This document shows, piece after piece, positions 8,171 to 16,565 of a stretch of 39,376 nt of DNA. The stretch is taken from NCBI GenBank assembly GCA_014650015.1, contig BMUD01000037.1, positions 1 to 39,376 of the forward strand, given 5' to 3'. Every line of letters begins with the position of its first letter. Within the stretch, counting starts at the first letter, position 1. A program made the position numbers and the translations under genes. The DNA is from Streptomyces griseoloalbus. Its GTDB lineage: Bacteria > Actinomycetota > Actinomycetes > Streptomycetales > Streptomycetaceae. The notes under the pieces are model-generated. The model had not been told where the DNA came from, ran no database searches, and saw only the letters and a list, made by a program, of their open reading frames with translations.

Positions 8171-9619
8171 TCAGGCCTCGTCCGCCGCCTTCCGCGTGTG
8201 CAACTGCCGTGCCACTTCCGCGATCGACCCCGACAGCGAGGGATACACGGTGAAGGCGTTCGCGATCTGTTCGACGGTCAGATTGTTGTCGACCGCGAGC
8301 GAGATGGGGTGGATGAGTTCCGAGGCGCGCGGCGCCACGACGACGCCGCCCACCACGATGCCGGTGCCCGGCCGGCAGAAGATCTTGACGAAGCCGTCGC
8401 GGATGCCCTGCATCTTCGCGCGCGGGTTCCGCAGCAGCGGCAGCTTCACGACCCGGGCGTCGATCTTGCCGCCGTCCACATCGGCCTGGGAGTAGCCGAC
8501 GGTGGCGATCTCGGGGTCGGTGAAGACGTTCGACGAGACCGTCTTCAGGTTCAGCGGGGCCACCGCGTCGCCGAGGAAGTGGTACATGGCGATACGGCCC
8601 TGCATCGCCGCCACCGAGGCCAGCGCGAAGACGCCCGTGACGTCACCGGCGGCGTACACGCCGGGGGCCGTGGTCCGCGAGACCTTGTCCGTCCAGATGT
8701 GGCCCGACTCCCGCAGCTTGACGCCGGCCTCCTCCAGGCCCATGCCCTCGGAGTTCGGGATGGCGCCCACGGCCATCAGACAGTGCGACCCGGTGATGAC
8801 CCGCCCGTCGGCGAGCGTCACCTCCACCCGGTCCCCGACGCGCTTCGCGGACTGCGCCCGCGACCGCGCCATGACGTTCATGCCGCGCCGCCGGAAGACT
8901 TCCTCCAGCACCGCGGCGGCGTCCGGGTCCTCGCCCGGCAGCACCCGGTCGCGCGACGACACGAGCGTCACCTTCGACCCCAGCGCCTGGTAGGCACCGG
9001 CGAACTCCGCGCCCGTGACACCCGATCCGACCACGATGAGCTCCTCGGGAAGCTCGTTCAGGTCGTACACCTGGGTCCAGTTGAGGATCCGCTCGCCGTC
9101 GGGCCGGGCGTCGGGCAGCTCGCGCGGATGTCCACCGGTCGCGATCAGCACGGCGTCCGCGGTGAGCGTCTCCTCGCTCCCGTCCGCGGCGCGCACCACG
9201 ACCTTGCGTGACCCGTCGAGCGCCTGCATGCCCTCCAGCCGGCCCCGCCCTCGCAGCACCCGCGCGCCGGCCCGGGTCACGGACGCGGTGATGTCGTGGG
9301 ACTGGGCCAGGGCGAGCCGCTTCACACGCCGGTTGACCTTCCCCAGGTCCACGCCCACCACCCGGGCGGCCTGCTCCATGGGCGGGGTGTCGTCGGCGAC
9401 GATGATGCCCAGTTCCTCGTACGACGAGTCGAAGGTGGTCATCACCTCGGCCGTGGCGATCAGGGTCTTGGACGGCACGCAGTCGGTGAGCACCGACGCC
9501 CCGCCCAGGCCGTCGCAGTCGACGACGGTCACCTCCGCGCCGAGCTGCGCGGCGACCAGCGCCGCTTCGTATCCGCCGGGTCCGCCACCGATGATCACGA
9601 TCCGAGTCACGTACTCCAT
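8171..9619 (-). CDS. lpdA: LpdA-type NAD(P)H-quinone dehydrogenase (dihydrolipoamide dehydrogenase homologue)
   Basis: A 482-residue FAD flavoprotein of the pyridine nucleotide-disulfide oxidoreductase fold. It has IVIIGGGPGGYEAAL for FAD (residues 7-21), VVGSGVTGAEFAGAYQALG for NAD(P)H, GVYAAGDVTG for the FAD pyrophosphate, and a C-terminal dimerisation domain. The redox disulfide is broken: where lipoamide dehydrogenases have CxxxxC, this has GGASVLTDCVPSK, so Ser42 replaces the first Cys and only Cys47 remains. The C-terminal His-Glu dyad is also lost (VYPSLSGS instead of HxHPTxSE). M. tuberculosis LpdA (Rv3303c) shows the same kind of losses and is a quinone reductase, so that is the better call. 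ATG 9619 is preferred to a longer frame starting at 9718, which overlaps the divergent gene's start. Confidence 0.88.
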   Translation of the reverse strand: MEYVTRIVIIGGGPGGYEAALVAAQLGAEVTVVDCDGLGGASVLTDCVPSKTLIATAEVMTTFDSSYEELGIIVADDTPPMEQAARVVGVDLGKVNRRVKRLALAQSHDITASVTRAGARVLRGRGRLEGMQALDGSRKVVVRAADGSEETLTADAVLIATGGHPRELPDARPDGERILNWTQVYDLNELPEELIVVGSGVTGAEFAGAYQALGSKVTLVSSRDRVLPGEDPDAAAVLEEVFRRRGMNVMARSRAQSAKRVGDRVEVTLADGRVITGSHCLMAVGAIPNSEGMGLEEAGVKLRESGHIWTDKVSRTTAPGVYAAGDVTGVFALASVAAMQGRIAMYHFLGDAVAPLNLKTVSSNVFTDPEIATVGYSQADVDGGKIDARVVKLPLLRNPRAKMQGIRDGFVKIFCRPGTGIVVGGVVVAPRASELIHPISLAVDNNLTVEQIANAFTVYPSLSGSIAEVARQLHTRKAADEA

Positions 9620-9716
9620 TGTCCCGCACACTTCACCGTGCGACCGCCCGGGGGCCTCAGCCGTGGCCCCCCTGTTACCGGAGGGGCTTCCGTTCCGCCT
9701 GCCGTACCCTTCCCCC

Positions 9717-10157
9717 ATGTCGCTCTACGCCGCGTACGCCGGCAACCTCGACGCGCGGCTGATGTCCCGCCGCGCCCCGCACTCGCCGCTGCGCGCCACG
9801 GGCTGGCTGAACGAGTGGCGACTGACCTTCGGGGGCGAGCACATGGGGTGGGAAGGCTCGCTCGCCACGCTCGTCGAGGACCCGATCTCCCAGGTCTTCG
9901 TGGCTCTCTACGACATCGCCCCGATGGACGAGGAGTCCCTGGACCGCTGGGAAGGCGCGGGCGGCCTGGACGTCTACCGGCGCACCCGGGTCCGCGTCCA
10001 CACCCTGGACGGCGAGGAGTCGGCCTGGACGTACGTCCTGAACAGCTACGAGGGCGGCCTCCCCTCGGCCCGCTACCTGGGTGAGATCGCCGACGCGGCC
10101 GAGTCCGCGGGCGCCCCCCACGACTACGTGATGGAACTCCGCAAGCGCCCCTGCTGA
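9717..10157 (+). CDS. Gamma-glutamylcyclotransferase-like protein
   Basis: A 146-residue protein of the GGCT/AIG2 beta-barrel fold: [18 protein letters not shown] gives the N-terminal YxxYGSNL-like motif (here AYAGN), then the WRLTFGGEH region, [20 protein letters not shown] with the conserved acidic pair, and VYRRTRVRV. The family converts gamma-glutamyl peptides to 5-oxoproline or acts on gamma-glutamyl amines; the substrate here is unknown. TACCCT (9705-9710) lies 6 nt before ATG, so the transcript is probably leaderless. It is divergent from lpdA across about 100 bp. Confidence 0.8.
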   Translation: MSLYAAYAGNLDARLMSRRAPHSPLRATGWLNEWRLTFGGEHMGWEGSLATLVEDPISQVFVALYDIAPMDEESLDRWEGAGGLDVYRRTRVRVHTLDGEESAWTYVLNSYEGGLPSARYLGEIADAAESAGAPHDYVMELRKRPC

Positions 10158-10221
10158 ACCCCGGGCCGAGACCGCGTGGAAAACGACAGGACAACGATCG
10201 TCAACCCGTCGCCTCTCGCAT

Positions 10222-10233
10222 CTACGCGCGTAG
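10222..10233. promoter_or_regulatory. Nucleoside-regulon palindrome CTACGCGCGTAG (punA)
   Basis: A perfect 12-bp palindrome centred about 31 bp before the GTG at 10259. It covers the position of the -35 relative to the TACCCT -10 (10246-10251). The same 12-mer occurs at 14123, 25623 and 37915, each before a nucleoside gene. Confidence 0.7.
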
Positions 10234-10258
10234 GCGAATACCGGCTACCCTCAACGGC

Positions 10259-11083
10259 GTGAACGCTTCTCTTCTTCCGGACGACATCCAGGGCGACCCC
10301 TACGCCGCAGCCGACACCGCCGCCGCGCGCCTGCGCGAACTCACCGGCGCCGAGACCCACGACGTCGCGCTGGTGATGGGCTCCGGCTGGGCACCGGCCG
10401 TGGACGCCCTCGGCGCCCCCGAGGCCGAGTTCCAGGTCACCGAGCTGCCCGGTTTCCCGCCGCCGGCGGTCGAGGGCCACGGAGGCAAGATCCGCTCGTA
10501 CCGCATCGGCGCGAAGCGCGCCCTGGTCTTCCTCGGCCGCACCCACTACTACGAGGGCCGCGGGGTCGCCGCCGTCGCCCACGGCGTCCGCACCGCCGTG
10601 GCCGCGGGCGCGAAGACCGTCGTCCTGACCAACGGCTGCGGCGGCCTGCGCGAGGGCATGCGCCCCGGCCGACCGGTCCTGATCAGCGACCACATCAACC
10701 TCACGGCCACCTCCCCCATCGTCGGCGCCAACTTCGTCGACCTCACCGATCTCTACTCCCCGCGTCTGCGCGCGCTCTGCAAGGAGATCGACCCCACGCT
10801 GGAGGAGGGCGTCTACGCCCAGTTCCCCGGCCCGCACTACGAGACCCCGGCCGAGATCCGCATGGCCCGTGTCATCGGCGCGGACCTCGTCGGCATGTCC
10901 ACGGTCCTGGAGGCCATCGCCGCACGCGAGGCGGGCGCGGAGATCCTGGGCATCTCCCTGGTCACCAACCTGGCCGCGGGGATGACGGGTGAGCCCCTCA
11001 ACCACGAGGAGGTCCTCCAGGCGGGCCGTGACTCCGCCACCCGCATGGGCTCCCTGCTGACGCAGGTGCTCGACCGCCTGTAG
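10259..11083 (+). CDS. punA: Purine nucleoside phosphorylase (trimeric type)
   Basis: Cleaves purine (deoxy)ribonucleosides with phosphate to the base and (deoxy)ribose-1-phosphate. The 274-residue length fits the low-molecular-mass trimeric PNP family. Motifs: [10 protein letters not shown] (phosphate-binding Ser), [36 protein letters not shown] (Glu-containing base site region), [10 protein letters not shown], and SLVTNLAAG where the base-binding Asn is seen. GTG 10259 is preceded at 7 nt by TACCCT, so it is leaderless, and the palindromic operator overlaps the -35. Downstream, repeat copy C separates it from the phosphosugar mutase. Product ribose phosphates would feed the mutase and DeoC. 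Confidence 0.93.
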   Translation: MNASLLPDDIQGDPYAAADTAAARLRELTGAETHDVALVMGSGWAPAVDALGAPEAEFQVTELPGFPPPAVEGHGGKIRSYRIGAKRALVFLGRTHYYEGRGVAAVAHGVRTAVAAGAKTVVLTNGCGGLREGMRPGRPVLISDHINLTATSPIVGANFVDLTDLYSPRLRALCKEIDPTLEEGVYAQFPGPHYETPAEIRMARVIGADLVGMSTVLEAIAAREAGAEILGISLVTNLAAGMTGEPLNHEEVLQAGRDSATRMGSLLTQVLDRL

Positions 11084-11120
11084 GGGGCGGCCGTAGCCAC
11101 AGAGCGCCATGCGCAGCCGA

Positions 11121-11140
11121 GCCGCACGCATGGGTGCGGC
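11121..11140 (+). terminator. Hairpin after punA
   Basis: GCCGCAC (11121-11127) pairs with GTGCGGC (11134-11140) around a 6-nt loop, 37 nt after the punA stop. The stem resembles the one that follows accA2, so it belongs to the same repeat-derived context. Confidence 0.45.
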
Positions 11141-11144
11141 CGGC

Positions 11145-11440
11145 GGCAGCCCGCGCACCCCGGCGCTGACGGGATGCCGCCGCGCCCACCCGTGCCGCCC
11201 CCGGGGGCACCTCCCGGGCCGTTCAGGCACTGGGGACACGACTCCCCGCGATGAGCGGCGGCACCACGGCCGCGGCAGCGGCTTCGGCCGCGTACGGCGC
11301 GAAGGGGACGGGGCGGGGGTACCCGCCCGCAGCGGCCGGCGCGTCGACCGGGGAACCTTTCAAGTGACCGATTCCGCGCCGGACCGAGGACGGGTACCCC
11401 CGACCCGGCCCCGCCCCACCCACCGGCCACAGGCGCTGCC
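11145..11440. repeat. Dispersed repeat element, copy C
   Basis: Corresponds in inverted orientation to about 6990-6690 and, at its right part, in direct orientation to 1-80. Together with the tandem array that follows, it fills the 560-bp gap between punA and the phosphosugar mutase. It is more diverged than A is from B. No gene is supported in the gap: the minus-strand frames here are repeat translations. Confidence 0.7.
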
Positions 11441-11613
11441 CACACCCCCACCGGACCGAACCCTGCGCCGCAGGCACACGACCCACACCCCCACCTCACC
11501 GAACCCAGCACCGCGGACACACGACCCACACCCCCACCTCACCGAAGCCAGCACCGCAGGCACACGACACACACCCCCACCGCACCGAACCCCAGCGCCG
11601 CAGGCACACGACC
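11441..11613. repeat. 43-bp tandem repeat, four units (copy C)
   Basis: Units 11441-11483, 11484-11526, 11527-11569 and 11570-11613 (43, 43, 43, 44 bp) begin CACACCCCCACC and end in CACACGAC(C/A); a partial fifth unit runs to about 11636. The array ends about 10 bp before the GTG of the phosphosugar mutase, so it must contain or replace that gene's promoter. Confidence 0.85.
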
Positions 11614-11646
11614 CGCACATCCACCGGACCGAGAGGCTGACCGAAC

Positions 11647-13278
11647 GTGCAAGACGCCCTCATCGCACAGGCCCAGGCATGGCTGACCGAGGACCCCGAC
11701 CCGGACACCCGTGAGGAACTCGCCCGCCTCATCGACGCCGAGGACCACGCCGAGCTCACCGCACGCTTCAGCGGCACCCTCCAGTTCGGCACCGCAGGCC
11801 TCCGAGGCGAACTGGGCGCGGGCCCGATGCGCATGAACCGCTCGGTCGTCATCCGCGCCGCCGCCGGCCTCGCCGCGTACCTCAAGAAGCACGGCCACAC
11901 CGACGGCCTCGTCGTCATCGGTTACGACGCCCGCCACAAGTCGCACGACTTCGCCCGCGACACCGCCGCCGTCATGACGGGCGCCGGCCTCAGGGCGGCC
12001 GTCCTCGACCGCCCCCTCCCCACCCCCGTCCTCGCCTTCGCCATCCGGCACCTCGGCGCCGTCGCGGGCGTGGAGGTCACCGCCAGCCACAACCCGCCCC
12101 GCGACAACGGCTACAAGGTGTACCTCGGCGACGGCTCCCAGATCGTCCCCCCGGCGGACGCGGAGATCGCCGCCGAGATCGAGGCCGTGGCGTCCCTCAC
12201 CACGGTCCCCCGCCCCACGGAAGGCTGGGAGACCCTCGACGACACCGTTCTGGACGCCTACCTCGCCCGCACGGACGCCGTCCTGTCCAAGGACTCCCCC
12301 CGCACCGCCCGCACCGTCTACACGGCCATGCACGGCGTCGGCAAGGACGTCCTCCTCGCCGCCTTCGCCCGTGCCGGCTTCCCCGCCCCCGACCTCGTCA
12401 CCGAGCAGGCCGACCCCGACCCGGAGTTCCCGACCGTCGCGTTCCCCAACCCGGAGGAGCCCGGCGCGATGGACCTGGCCTTCGCGAAGGCCCGCGAGAC
12501 GCAGCCCGACCTGATCATCGCCAACGACCCGGACGCCGACCGCTGCGCCGCGGCCGTCAAGGACGGCGCCGACTGGCGCATGCTGCGCGGCGACGAGGTC
12601 GGCGCGCTGCTCGCCGCCCACCTGGTCCGCCGGGGAGCGACCGGCACGTTCGCCGAGTCGATCGTGTCGTCGAGCCTGCTCGGCCGTATCGCCGAGAAGG
12701 CCGGCCTGCCGTACGAGGAGACCCTGACCGGCTTCAAGTGGATCGCCAGGGTCGAGGGCCTGCGCTACGGCTACGAGGAGGCGCTGGGCTACTGCGTCGA
12801 CCCGGACGGCGTACGCGACAAGGACGGCATCACGGCGGCGCTCCTGCTCACGGAACTGGCCTCTGAGCTGAAGGCGCAGGGCCGCACGCTCCTCGACCTC
12901 CTGGACGACCTCGCCGTGGAGCACGGCCTGCACGCCACCGACCAGCTCTCGGTGCGTGTGCAGGACCTCTCCCTGATCGCCTCGGCGATGCGCCGTCTCC
13001 GCGACCAGCCCCCCACCGAGCTGGCCGGCCTGAGCGTCACCACGGCCGAGGACCTGACCCGGGGCTCGGACCGGCTCCCGCCCACCGACGGCCTGCGCTA
13101 CACCCTGGACGGGGCGAGGGTGGTCGTCCGCCCCAGCGGCACGGAACCGAAGCTGAAGTGCTACCTGGAGGTGGTGATCCCGGTCGCCACGAGGACCGGC
13201 CTCCCCGAGGCCCGCGCCGAGGCGACGGCCCTGCTGGAGAGGATCAAGCAGGACCTGTCCCGCGCAGCCGGGATCTGA
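11647..13278 (+). CDS. Phospho-sugar mutase (alpha-D-phosphohexomutase family; possible phosphopentomutase)
   Basis: A 543-residue four-domain phosphohexomutase. Motifs in order: FGTAGLRGELGAGPMRMN (substrate loop of the PGM2/PgcA branch), VTASHNPPRDNGYKVY with the phosphoserine of TASHNP, NDPDADRC (metal-binding DxDxD type), LRGDEVGALLA, EEALGYCVD (sugar-specificity loop) and RPSGTEPKLKCY (phosphate-binding C-terminus). It is usually annotated as phosphomannomutase. Its place between punA and deoC, and its PGM2-like branch, argue for converting (deoxy)ribose-1-phosphate to the 5-phosphate. That function is inferred, not shown. GTG 11647 lies right after a tandem repeat, with CCGAACGTG and no clear Shine-Dalgarno sequence. 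Confidence 0.88.
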   Translation: MQDALIAQAQAWLTEDPDPDTREELARLIDAEDHAELTARFSGTLQFGTAGLRGELGAGPMRMNRSVVIRAAAGLAAYLKKHGHTDGLVVIGYDARHKSHDFARDTAAVMTGAGLRAAVLDRPLPTPVLAFAIRHLGAVAGVEVTASHNPPRDNGYKVYLGDGSQIVPPADAEIAAEIEAVASLTTVPRPTEGWETLDDTVLDAYLARTDAVLSKDSPRTARTVYTAMHGVGKDVLLAAFARAGFPAPDLVTEQADPDPEFPTVAFPNPEEPGAMDLAFAKARETQPDLIIANDPDADRCAAAVKDGADWRMLRGDEVGALLAAHLVRRGATGTFAESIVSSSLLGRIAEKAGLPYEETLTGFKWIARVEGLRYGYEEALGYCVDPDGVRDKDGITAALLLTELASELKAQGRTLLDLLDDLAVEHGLHATDQLSVRVQDLSLIASAMRRLRDQPPTELAGLSVTTAEDLTRGSDRLPPTDGLRYTLDGARVVVRPSGTEPKLKCYLEVVIPVATRTGLPEARAEATALLERIKQDLSRAAGI

Positions 13279-13284
13279 GAGAAG

Positions 13285-13307
13285 GGGGCGGGCGAACAGC
13301 CCGCCCC
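13285..13307. terminator. Bidirectional hairpin between convergent genes
   Basis: GGGGCGGGC (13285-13293) pairs with GCCCGCCCC (13299-13307) around GAACA. It starts 7 nt after the phosphosugar mutase stop and ends 6 nt before the stop of the convergent PH-domain gene. Confidence 0.8.
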
Positions 13308-13312
13308 ATCCC

Positions 13313-14041
13313 TCACCCCAGGGCCAGCAGCACCGCCAGCAGCACCGCGCCCGCGACGGCTGGCCCCGCGATCTCGTAGGCCCAGCGCACGGTCACCTCA
13401 CCCTGCGCGGCCTCCGCCCCCTGCCGCCGCTCGAGCAGCTCACGCATCTCGTCCATCGCCCGGTCGCTCTCGGCCCGCCGGGGCGCCTCGGGACCGGCCC
13501 CCGGACCGAGCCCGCCGACCCCGTTCCCACCGCCCCGAGCGACCCGACCGCCCCGGCCACCCCGTCCCCCGCCGTCGCCGCGCGCGGCCCGCGCCGCCGC
13601 CCGCGTCTCCTGCCGGGACGCCTTGCTGCGGGCCCGCAGTGAGACCGGCAGCGCCCACAGCTGGTACTTCGCGCCGGAGTCGTCGAAGACCTCGTTGGAG
13701 AATCCGGACCGCAGCGAGGCCACCTGCCCCCAGGGCAGCACGATCACGCGGAACGGGTTGCGGACGCGCAGCCGGTCGTCGTTCACGTACACGGCGGGAC
13801 GCAGGGTGTAGGCGACGACCAGGGGCACGAGGACCAGCATCGTGGCGAGGGCCAGCCACGGGGTGCGGCCCTCTCCGGCGACCACCGCGTCGATGCCGAG
13901 CCACGCGATGATGGCGAGCAGCAGCACACCACCGGCGAGGCCCGCGGGCGAGCGGTAGATCCGGTCCTGGTACTGGGGTGCCGCGGACCCCGGGGGCTTC
14001 GAGGGCTCCGGGGCGGGCGACTGAGGGTCGGGGGTCGTCAT
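13313..14041 (-). CDS. Membrane protein with bacterial PH domain
   Basis: A 242-residue protein of unknown role. It has a Pro/Ser-rich cytoplasmic N-terminus, two close transmembrane helices (GLAGGVLLLAIIAWLGIDAVV and WLALATMLVLVPLVVAYTL), a PH-like beta domain (RPAVYVNDDRLRVRNPFRVIVLPWGQVASLR, with GFSNEVFDDSGAKYQLWALPVSLR), a Gly/Arg-rich linker (about residues 147-180), and a final helix VAGAVLLAVLLAL. The W-G-x-V pattern fits the PH domain family found on actinobacterial membrane proteins. It is convergent with the mutase gene and divergent from deoC. The RG-rich linker is low complexity and probably varies between strains. Confidence 0.8.
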   Translation of the reverse strand: MTTPDPQSPAPEPSKPPGSAAPQYQDRIYRSPAGLAGGVLLLAIIAWLGIDAVVAGEGRTPWLALATMLVLVPLVVAYTLRPAVYVNDDRLRVRNPFRVIVLPWGQVASLRSGFSNEVFDDSGAKYQLWALPVSLRARSKASRQETRAAARAARGDGGGRGGRGGRVARGGGNGVGGLGPGAGPEAPRRAESDRAMDEMRELLERRQGAEAAQGEVTVRWAYEIAGPAVAGAVLLAVLLALG

Positions 14042-14122
14042 GCTCCCGATTCTGCACGACGGCTCCGGGGACGCCGTACGCGGTGGATGCCGGCCGGAAC
14101 GAGCGGGAGGGCTGTACAGCCG

Positions 14123-14134
14123 CTACGCGCGTAG
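14123..14134. promoter_or_regulatory. Nucleoside-regulon palindrome CTACGCGCGTAG (deoC)
   Basis: A perfect 12-bp palindrome ending 1 bp before the deoC -10 (TATGCT, 14136-14141). A bound protein would sit between -35 and -10 and block RNA polymerase. Confidence 0.7.
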
Positions 14135-14147
14135 ATATGCTCGTCTG

Positions 14148-15107
14148 GTGACCATGCCCACCACTGCACCCCATGCTCTCAGCGACGTCACCGCGTCCGA
14201 CAGCACGCTGCGCCGCTTCCTCCACGGGCTGCCCGGCGTCGACGCGGTCGGCCTGGAGGCGCGTGCCGCCTCCCTCGGCACCCGATCGATCAAGACGACC
14301 GCGAAGGCGTACGCCATCGACCTCGCCATCTCGATGGTCGACCTGACGACGCTGGAAGGCGCGGACACCCCGGGCAAGGTCCGGGCGCTCGGCGCGAAGG
14401 CGGTCCACCCCGACCCGACCGACCGCACGACCCCCGCCACGGCCGCGGTCTGCGTCTACCCCGACATGGTGACCACGGCCAAGGAGGCCGTCGCCGGCTC
14501 CGTGGTCAAGGTCGCCTCCGTCGCCACGGCCTTCCCGGCCGGCCGCGCCCCGATCGCCGTCAAGCTGGCGGACGTCCGCGAGGCCGTCGCCGCCGGTGCG
14601 GACGAGATCGACATGGTCATCGACCGCGGGGCGTTCCTCGCGGGGAACTACCTGAAGGTGTACGACGAGATCACCGCCGTGAAGGAGGCCTGCGGGACGA
14701 ACGCCCGCCTCAAGGTCATCTTCGAGACGGGCGAGCTGTCGACGTACGACAACATCCGCCGGGCGAGCTGGCTCGGCATGCTGGCCGGGGCGGACTTCAT
14801 CAAGACCTCGACCGGCAAGGTCGCCGTCAACGCGACCCCCGCGAACACCCTCCTCATGCTGGAGGCGGTGCGGGACTTCCGTGCCCAGACCGGCGTCCAG
14901 GTCGGCGTGAAGCCGGCCGGTGGCATCCGTACGTCGAAGGACGCCATCAAGTTCCTGGTCCTGGTCAAGGAGACCGCGGGCGAGGACTGGCTGGACAACC
15001 ACTGGTTCCGCTTCGGTGCCTCCTCGCTGCTGAACGATCTGCTGATGCAGCGGCAGAAGCTGGCCACCGGCCGTTACTCCGGCCCTGACTACGTGACGGT
15101 GGACTGA
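14148..15107 (+). CDS. deoC: Deoxyribose-phosphate aldolase
   Basis: Splits 2-deoxyribose-5-phosphate into acetaldehyde and glyceraldehyde-3-phosphate through a lysine Schiff base. The 319-residue product has the class I DeoC motifs: AAVCVYP, VKVASVATAFPAG, EIDMVIDRGAFLAG, LKVIFETGEL, GADFIKTSTGK (Schiff-base Lys) and VGVKPAGGIR (second catalytic Lys). It is longer than the E. coli enzyme, mainly at the N-terminus, as in other actinobacteria. TATGCT (14136-14141) lies 6 nt before GTG 14148, so I place the start of a leaderless message there; ATG 14154 is the alternative. The aldehyde dehydrogenase gene follows after 6 nt, consistent with immediate oxidation of the acetaldehyde. Confidence 0.93.
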   Translation: MTMPTTAPHALSDVTASDSTLRRFLHGLPGVDAVGLEARAASLGTRSIKTTAKAYAIDLAISMVDLTTLEGADTPGKVRALGAKAVHPDPTDRTTPATAAVCVYPDMVTTAKEAVAGSVVKVASVATAFPAGRAPIAVKLADVREAVAAGADEIDMVIDRGAFLAGNYLKVYDEITAVKEACGTNARLKVIFETGELSTYDNIRRASWLGMLAGADFIKTSTGKVAVNATPANTLLMLEAVRDFRAQTGVQVGVKPAGGIRTSKDAIKFLVLVKETAGEDWLDNHWFRFGASSLLNDLLMQRQKLATGRYSGPDYVTVD

Positions 15108-15113
15108 GACCCC

Positions 15114-16565
15114 ATGACCATGGAAAAGCGGACATCCGCATTCGAGTACGCGCCGGCGCCCGAGTCCCGCTCGGTCGTCGACATCGCCCCGTCGTACGGC
15201 CTGTTCATCGACGGTGAGTTCACCGAGGCGGCCGACGGCAAGGTCTTCAAGACCGTCTCCCCCGCCACCGAGGAGGTCCTCTCCGAGGTCGCCGAGGCCG
15301 GTGAGGCGGACGTCGACCGGGCGGTCAAGGCCGCCCGCAAGGCGTTCGAGAAGTGGTCGGCGCTCCCGGGTTCGGAACGTGCCAAGTACCTGTTCCGGAT
15401 CGCGCGGATCATCCAGGAGCGCAGCCGCGAGCTGGCCGTCCTCGAGACCCTGGACAACGGCAAGCCGATCAGGGAGACCCGCGACGCCGACCTCCCCCTG
15501 GTCGCCGCGCACTTCTTCTACTACGCGGGCTGGGCGGACAAGCTGGGCCACGCGGGCTTCGGCGCGCACCCGAAGCCGCTGGGCGTGGCCGGTCAGGTCA
15601 TCCCGTGGAACTTCCCGCTCCTGATGCTGGCGTGGAAGATCGCCCCGGCCCTGGCGACCGGCAACACGGTGGTCCTCAAGCCCGCCGAGACGACCCCGCT
15701 CTCCGCGCTCTTCTTCGCCGACATCTGCCGTCAGGCGGGCCTGCCCAAGGGCGTCGTCAACATCGTCACCGGCGACGGCCGCACCGGCGCCGCGCTGATC
15801 GCCCACCCCGACGTGAACAAGGTCGCCTTCACCGGCTCCACGGCCGTCGGCAAGGAGATCGCGCGCACGGTCGCGGGCACCCGCAAGAAGCTGACCCTCG
15901 AACTCGGCGGCAAGGGCGCCAACATCGTCTTCGACGACGCCCCGATCGACCAGGCCGTCGAGGGCATCGTCAACGGCATCTTCTTCAACCAGGGCCAGGT
16001 CTGCTGCGCGGGCAGCCGTCTCCTGGTCCAGGAGTCGATCCACGACGAGCTGCTGGACTCCCTCAAGCGGCGCCTCGCCACGCTCCGTCTGGGCGACCCG
16101 CTGGACAAGAACACCGACATCGGCGCGATCAACTCCGCCGAGCAGCTGGCCCGTATCACCGCGCTGGCCGACCAGGGCGAGGCGGAGGGCGCCGAGCGCT
16201 GGTCCCTGGTCTGCGAACTCCCGGAGAGCGGTTACTGGTTCGCGCCGACGCTGTTCACGGGCGTCACCCAGGCGCACACCGTCGCACGCGACGAGATCTT
16301 CGGCCCGGTGCTGTCCGTCCTCACCTTCCGCACCCCGGACGAGGCCGTCGCGAAGGCGAACAACACGCCGTACGGCCTGTCGGCGGGCATCTGGACGGAG
16401 AAGGGCTCGCGCATCCTGGCGGTCGCGAACAAGCTCCGCGCGGGCGTGATCTGGTCCAACACGTTCAACAAGTTCGACCCGACGTCGCCGTTCGGCGGCT
16501 ACAAGGAGTCGGGCTTCGGCCGCGAGGGCGGCCGCCACGGTCTGGAGGCGTACCTCGATGTCTGA
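15114..16565 (+). CDS. Aldehyde dehydrogenase, full-length catalytic subunit
   Basis: NAD(P)-dependent oxidation of an aldehyde, most likely the acetaldehyde released by DeoC. The 483-residue product has the complete ALDH set: [44 protein letters not shown] (Rossmann turn), [12 protein letters not shown] (general-base Glu), [15 protein letters not shown] (catalytic Cys), [12 protein letters not shown] and [16 protein letters not shown]. The start ATG 15114 is 6 nt after deoC; ATG 15120 is also possible. The last 8 nt overlap the start of the next, truncated ALDH gene (ATGTCTGA), implying translational coupling. Together the two have the size and layout of the ALDH16 fusion protein. Confidence 0.93.
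   Translation: MTMEKRTSAFEYAPAPESRSVVDIAPSYGLFIDGEFTEAADGKVFKTVSPATEEVLSEVAEAGEADVDRAVKAARKAFEKWSALPGSERAKYLFRIARIIQERSRELAVLETLDNGKPIRETRDADLPLVAAHFFYYAGWADKLGHAGFGAHPKPLGVAGQVIPWNFPLLMLAWKIAPALATGNTVVLKPAETTPLSALFFADICRQAGLPKGVVNIVTGDGRTGAALIAHPDVNKVAFTGSTAVGKEIARTVAGTRKKLTLELGGKGANIVFDDAPIDQAVEGIVNGIFFNQGQVCCAGSRLLVQESIHDELLDSLKRRLATLRLGDPLDKNTDIGAINSAEQLARITALADQGEAEGAERWSLVCELPESGYWFAPTLFTGVTQAHTVARDEIFGPVLSVLTFRTPDEAVAKANNTPYGLSAGIWTEKGSRILAVANKLRAGVIWSNTFNKFDPTSPFGGYKESGFGREGGRHGLEAYLDV

Noticed and set aside
11441-11613. CRISPR array
   Set aside because: The 43-bp units abut with no unique spacers, vary in sequence, and there are no cas genes.
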